Positions 60,690 through 64,000 of a DNA stretch of 64,000 nucleotides are shown here, piece by piece (the stretch's first letter is position 1; every line of letters starts with the position of its first letter). The translations under genes and the position numbers were made by a program. The notes under the pieces were generated by a model. It worked only from the letters and a program-made list of their open reading frames with translations. It searched no databases and was not told the DNA's origin. The DNA comes from Mycobacterium sp. 852013-51886_SCH5428379 (GTDB taxonomy: Bacteria > Actinomycetota > Actinomycetes > Mycobacteriales > Mycobacteriaceae), in assembly GCF_001665575.1 (NCBI RefSeq), contig NZ_LZSU01000050.1, forward strand, positions 1-64,000, given 5' to 3'.

Positions 60690-61733
60690 ATGAACATCGA
60701 CATGGCCGCACTGCACGCCATCGAAGCGGACAAGGGCATCACCGTCGACGTCGTCGTCGACACCATCAAATCGGCGCTGCTGACCGCCTACCGGCACACC
60801 GACGGCCATCAGCCGGACGCGCGCATCGAGATCGACCGCAAGACCGGCGCAGTCACGGTGCTGGCGCGGCAGACCGACGCCGACGGCAACGTCGTCCACG
60901 AGTGGGACGACACGCCGGAGGGGTTCGGCCGGATCGCCGCCACCACCGCGCGGCAGGTCATCCTGCAGCGGCTCCGCGACGCGGAGAACGAGAAGAACTA
61001 CGGCGAGTTCTCCGCCCGCGAGGGCGACATCGTGGCCGGCGTGATCCAGCGCGACGCCAGGGCCAACGCCCGCGGCCTGGTGGTCGTCCGCATGGGCAGC
61101 GAGATCAAGGGCAACGAAGGGGTCATCCCCGCCGCCGAGCAGGTGCCCGGTGAGCGCTACGAACACGGCGACCGGCTGCGCTGCTACGTCGTCGGGGTGA
61201 CCCGCGGCGCACGGGAACCGCTGATCACGCTGTCCCGGACGCACCCGAACCTCGTCCGCAAGCTGTTCAGCCTCGAGGTGCCGGAGATCAACGAGGGCTC
61301 GGTCGACATCGTCGCCGTCGCGCGGGAGGCCGGCCACCGGTCGAAGATTGCGGTGGCCTCCCGGGTGCCGGGACTCAACGCCAAGGGGGCCTGCATCGGA
61401 CCGATGGGCCAGCGGGTGCGCAACGTGATGAGCGAACTGTCCGGCGAGAAGATCGACATCATCGACTACGACGAGGATCCGGCCCGCTTCGTGGCCAACG
61501 CGCTCTCACCCGCCAAGGTCGTCTCCGTCACCGTCATCGACGAGGCGGCCCGGGCCGCGCGGGTGGTCGTCCCGGACTTCCAGCTCTCGCTGGCCATCGG
61601 CAAGGAAGGGCAGAACGCCCGGCTGGCGGCTCGGCTGACCGGCTGGCGCATCGACATCCGCAGCGATTCGGCGCCGCCCGATCAAGCCGGGCCGGGTACC
61701 GAGGCGGCACGTCCCGTCGCGCGCGATCGCTGA
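60690..61733 (+). CDS. nusA: transcription termination/antitermination factor NusA
   Basis: 347 residues. N-terminal RNA polymerase-binding domain (about 1-105), S1 domain with SAREGDIVAGVIQRD (about 108-175), KH1 with SRTHPNLVRKLFSLEVPEI and KH2 with IDIIDYDEDPARFVANALSPAKV; both KH GxxG-type loops appear (CIGPMGQRV and AIGKEGQNA). Mycobacterial NusA lacks the extra C-terminal acidic repeats of E. coli, as here. Two bases after rimP's stop. Confidence 0.95.
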   Translation: MNIDMAALHAIEADKGITVDVVVDTIKSALLTAYRHTDGHQPDARIEIDRKTGAVTVLARQTDADGNVVHEWDDTPEGFGRIAATTARQVILQRLRDAENEKNYGEFSAREGDIVAGVIQRDARANARGLVVVRMGSEIKGNEGVIPAAEQVPGERYEHGDRLRCYVVGVTRGAREPLITLSRTHPNLVRKLFSLEVPEINEGSVDIVAVAREAGHRSKIAVASRVPGLNAKGACIGPMGQRVRNVMSELSGEKIDIIDYDEDPARFVANALSPAKVVSVTVIDEAARAARVVVPDFQLSLAIGKEGQNARLAARLTGWRIDIRSDSAPPDQAGPGTEAARPVARDR

Positions 61734-61791
61734 CCGCGTTCGGCCGGAGATGCCGTTTCGGTCAGAGGGGCGCTTGACGGTAGACTCAGCC

Positions 61792-62166
61792 GTGATCCAG
61801 CGTGAGACTCCGGCTTCGACGCACAGCCGCCACCCCGACCAGCGTGTCGGTCCGGTACGGACGTGTGTGGGCTGCCGCAGCCGAGCGTTGGCCGTCGATC
61901 TGCTGCGAGTGGTCGCTGTGGTCGACGGGAATGGCGAATGCGCTGTGACCGTTGATCAAGCGGGTAGTCTGCCGGGGCGGGGTGCGTGGTTGCATCCCGA
62001 CGAGCAGTGTCTACACGCAGCAGTGCGGCGGCGAGCGTTCGCCCGAGCGCTGCGAATCACCGGCTCACCGGAGTTATCCGGGGTGATCGAACACGTCGAG
62101 AACCTCTCGGCGGGTCCGCCCGCCCCAGCTAGAGAACAGGTAGCGAAGAACATGAGCACACCGTGA
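61792..62166 (+). CDS. ylxR: YlxR-family RNA-binding protein (DUF448)
   Basis: 124 residues from GTG 61792; the frame opens at 61750. TTGACG-TAGACT with TAGACT 5 bases before the GTG supports the later start. YlxR motifs: RVGPVRTCVGCRSRALAVDLLRVV, then SLPGRGAWLHPDEQCLHAAVRRRAFARALR. A Ser/Pro/Ala-rich tail (about 95-124) adds to the usual 90-100 residues. Members bind RNA and may regulate transcription or RNase P. Between nusA and infB, as expected. Confidence 0.87.
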   Translation: MIQRETPASTHSRHPDQRVGPVRTCVGCRSRALAVDLLRVVAVVDGNGECAVTVDQAGSLPGRGAWLHPDEQCLHAAVRRRAFARALRITGSPELSGVIEHVENLSAGPPAPAREQVAKNMSTP

Positions 62167-62244
62167 AGTCCCGATGACCATGCGTCATAGCTAACCCGAG
62201 GCGCGGCGCCTCTCACTGCTGTCGCCTCTAGAGATGGAGAAGTA

Positions 62245-64000
62245 GTGGCAGGTAAGGCCCGCGTGCACGAGTTGGCGAAGGAACTCGGTGTCACAAGTAA
62301 GGAACTGCTCGCAACGCTGAAAGAGCAGGGCGAGTTCGTCAAGTCAGCCTCCTCGACCGTGGAGGCCCCCGTCGCGCGTCGGTTGCGCGAGAAGTTCGAC
62401 AAGCCCGCGTCCGCACCGGCGAAGAGCGCGGGCAACGGCGCTCCCGCCGCTCCGGCGGCCCCCGCAGCATCGCCGGCCACGGCCGCCGCGGCCGCTGCAC
62501 CCGCACCGACCCCCGCACCGCCGGCACCCCCGGCGAGCGCGAAGCCGGCGGCGCCCAAGCCCGCCGCTCCGCAGCCCGTCGCACCGGCCCAGCCCGCGGC
62601 CGCCGCACCGGCACAGCCCGCCGCTGCGGCTCCGACGCCCGCGGCACCTGCACCGGCACAGCCCGCCGCGCCGTCCCGTCCGGGCCCGACGCCGGGACCC
62701 CGCCCGGGCCCCGCGCCCAAGCCCGCGCCGCGCACTCCGCGCGTCGGCAACAACCCCTTCTCGTCGCAGCAGCCGGTCGAGCGGCCGGCCCCCAGGCCGC
62801 CGGCGCCCCGTCCTGGCGCACCCCGGCCCGGTACGCCGCGACCCGGCATGTCGCCCAACAACATGCCGCCGCGTCCCGCAGGTCCCCGTCCGGGCGCCCC
62901 GGCTGGTCGCCCCGGTGGTCCGCGTCCCGGACCCGGTGGTCGTGGTCCCGGTGGTGCCGGCGGCGGTCGTCCCGGTGGTGGCGGCGGCGGCGGTAACTAC
63001 CGCGGTGGCGGCGCCGGTGGTGGCGGCGGCGCTCCGGCCGGCGGTGGCTTCCGGGGTCGTCCCGGTGGCGGCGGTCGCCCGGGTCAGCGCGGTGGCGCTG
63101 CCGGTGCGTTCGGTCGTCCCGGCGGCGCACCCAAGCGCGGTCGCAAGTCGAAGCGCGCGAAAAGGGCCGAATACGAGAACATGCAGGCGCCGGTCGTCGG
63201 TGGCGTGCGGTTGCCGCACGGCAACGGCGAGACCATCCGGCTGGCCCGCGGCGCATCGCTGAGCGACTTCGCCGAGAAGATCAACGCCAACCCGGCCTCG
63301 CTGGTGCAGGCGCTGTTCAACCTCGGTGAGATGGTCACCGCGACGCAGTCGGTGAACGACGAGACCCTCGAGCTGCTGGGCAGCGAGATGAACTACGTCG
63401 TCCAGGTCGTCTCCCCGGAGGACGAGGACCGCGAACTGCTGCAGTCCTTCGACCTCACGTACGGCGAGGACGAGGGCGGCGAAGAGGACCTCGAGTTCCG
63501 TCCGCCGGTCGTCACCGTCATGGGTCACGTCGACCACGGCAAGACGCGCCTGTTGGACAGCATCCGGCAGGCCAACGTCCGCGAGGGCGAGGCCGGTGGC
63601 ATCACCCAGCACATCGGCGCTTACCAGGTCCTCACGGAACTGGACGGCAACGAGCGGCTGGTGACGTTCATCGACACCCCGGGTCACGAGGCGTTCACCG
63701 CCATGCGTGCCCGTGGCGCCAAGGCCACCGACATCGCGATCCTCGTGGTCGCCGCCGACGACGGCGTCATGCCGCAGACGGTGGAGGCGATCAACCACGC
63801 TCAGGCGGCCGACGTGCCGATCGTCGTGGCAGTCAACAAGATCGACAAGGAGGGCGCCGACCCGGCCAAGATCCGCGGGCAGCTCACCGAGTACGGCCTG
63901 GTGGCCGAGGACTTCGGTGGCGACACCATGTTCGTCGACATCTCCGCCAAGCAGGGCACCAATATCGACGCGCTGCTCGAAGCGGTGCTGCTGACCGCGG
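62245..64000 (+). CDS. infB: translation initiation factor IF-2, cut by right edge
   Basis: The start is GTG 62245 with GGAG upstream (GGTAAGARVHELAKELGVTSKELL-type N-terminus). 585 codons are visible. An IF2_N domain is followed by a long low-complexity Ala/Pro-rich stretch (about 50-210) and then a Gly-rich, Arg/Pro stretch (about 215-290) unlike the neighbours. A second IF2_N and the GTPase domain follow: G1 GHVDHGKT from Gly427, G3 DTPGHEAF, G4 NKID. The protein should run about 350 residues further. Confidence 0.95.
   Translation, partial: MAGKARVHELAKELGVTSKELLATLKEQGEFVKSASSTVEAPVARRLREKFDKPASAPAKSAGNGAPAAPAAPAASPATAAAAAAPAPTPAPPAPPASAKPAAPKPAAPQPVAPAQPAAAAPAQPAAAAPTPAAPAPAQPAAPSRPGPTPGPRPGPAPKPAPRTPRVGNNPFSSQQPVERPAPRPPAPRPGAPRPGTPRPGMSPNNMPPRPAGPRPGAPAGRPGGPRPGPGGRGPGGAGGGRPGGGGGGGNYRGGGAGGGGGAPAGGGFRGRPGGGGRPGQRGGAAGAFGRPGGAPKRGRKSKRAKRAEYENMQAPVVGGVRLPHGNGETIRLARGASLSDFAEKINANPASLVQALFNLGEMVTATQSVNDETLELLGSEMNYVVQVVSPEDEDRELLQSFDLTYGEDEGGEEDLEFRPPVVTVMGHVDHGKTRLLDSIRQANVREGEAGGITQHIGAYQVLTELDGNERLVTFIDTPGHEAFTAMRARGAKATDIAILVVAADDGVMPQTVEAINHAQAADVPIVVAVNKIDKEGADPAKIRGQLTEYGLVAEDFGGDTMFVDISAKQGTNIDALLEAVLLTA

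Noticed and set aside
62400..63120. Foreign insertion in infB because of very biased composition
   Set aside because: Ala/Pro- and Gly-rich linkers are normal in the N-terminal half of actinobacterial IF-2, and the frame is unbroken.

Overview
The window looks like chromosome of a fast-growing mycobacterium (Mycolicibacterium type). GC is high, GTG starts are common, and there is a PGRS-type Gly-Gly-X protein, MPT70/MPT83-like fasciclin proteins, a mycothione reductase and a WS/DGAT acyltransferase. From about 18 kb to the right edge the gene order follows M. tuberculosis Rv2875-Rv2839c (dxr, rip1, ispG, pbp, map, glnA4, aldC, mtr, mqo, cobO, cobB, cysG, efpA, proS, rimP, nusA, ylxR, infB), with lineage-specific insertions.

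Region by region. 0-4.2 kb is mobile debris: the C-terminal part of a DUF222/HNH (13E12-type) protein, the 3' half of a proline tRNA, an intact IS110-family transposase with a non-coding flank that could encode a bridge RNA, and an IS256-family transposase broken by three lesions. 4.2-10.8 kb is accessory metabolism: DUF427, a WS/DGAT and FAD-oxidase pair, a membrane protein, a photolyase and a decayed polysaccharide-deacetylase gene. 11-17.5 kb is a cell-surface locus: a secreted PGRS protein with no PE domain, then three tandem paralogues of a predicted secreted zinc metalloprotease, with what may be the collapsed remnant of a fourth. 17.5-19 kb holds mpt70 and mpt83 behind a SigK-like promoter.

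19-29.6 kb is core: MEP isoprenoid genes flanking the site-2 protease, two acetyltransferases, a secreted metallopeptidase, a penicillin-binding lipoprotein and methionine aminopeptidase. 29.6-36 kb is an inserted block: cobQ, a lipoprotein, a degenerate alpha/beta hydrolase, and a two-gene N-acetylglutaminylglutamine amide (NAGGN) osmolyte module. 36.3-41.4 kb is a glnA4/puuD/aldC/SDR/GntR operon for gamma-glutamylated amine catabolism with a perfect palindrome at its promoter. 41.4-44.4 kb is an ArsR repressor, a near-perfect 26-bp palindrome and a CbiMNQO cobalt/nickel ECF importer. 44.4-55.6 kb has HtrA, mtr, a lipase-like hydrolase, mqo, and a chelatase/cobO/cobB/cysG tetrapyrrole run. 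55.6-64 kb has efpA, proS, two surface proteins and the rimP-nusA-ylxR-infB operon, cut by the right edge.

Two themes link the genes. Cobalt uptake (cbiMNQO) and corrinoid synthesis (cobQ, chelatase-like protein, cobO, cobB, cysG) lie within 25 kb. Many starts have a TANNNT -10 hexamer 5-8 nt before the start codon and no Shine-Dalgarno sequence, consistent with the leaderless transcription known in mycobacteria; I used this to choose several starts. All functions come from reading translated sequence; no database search was run.
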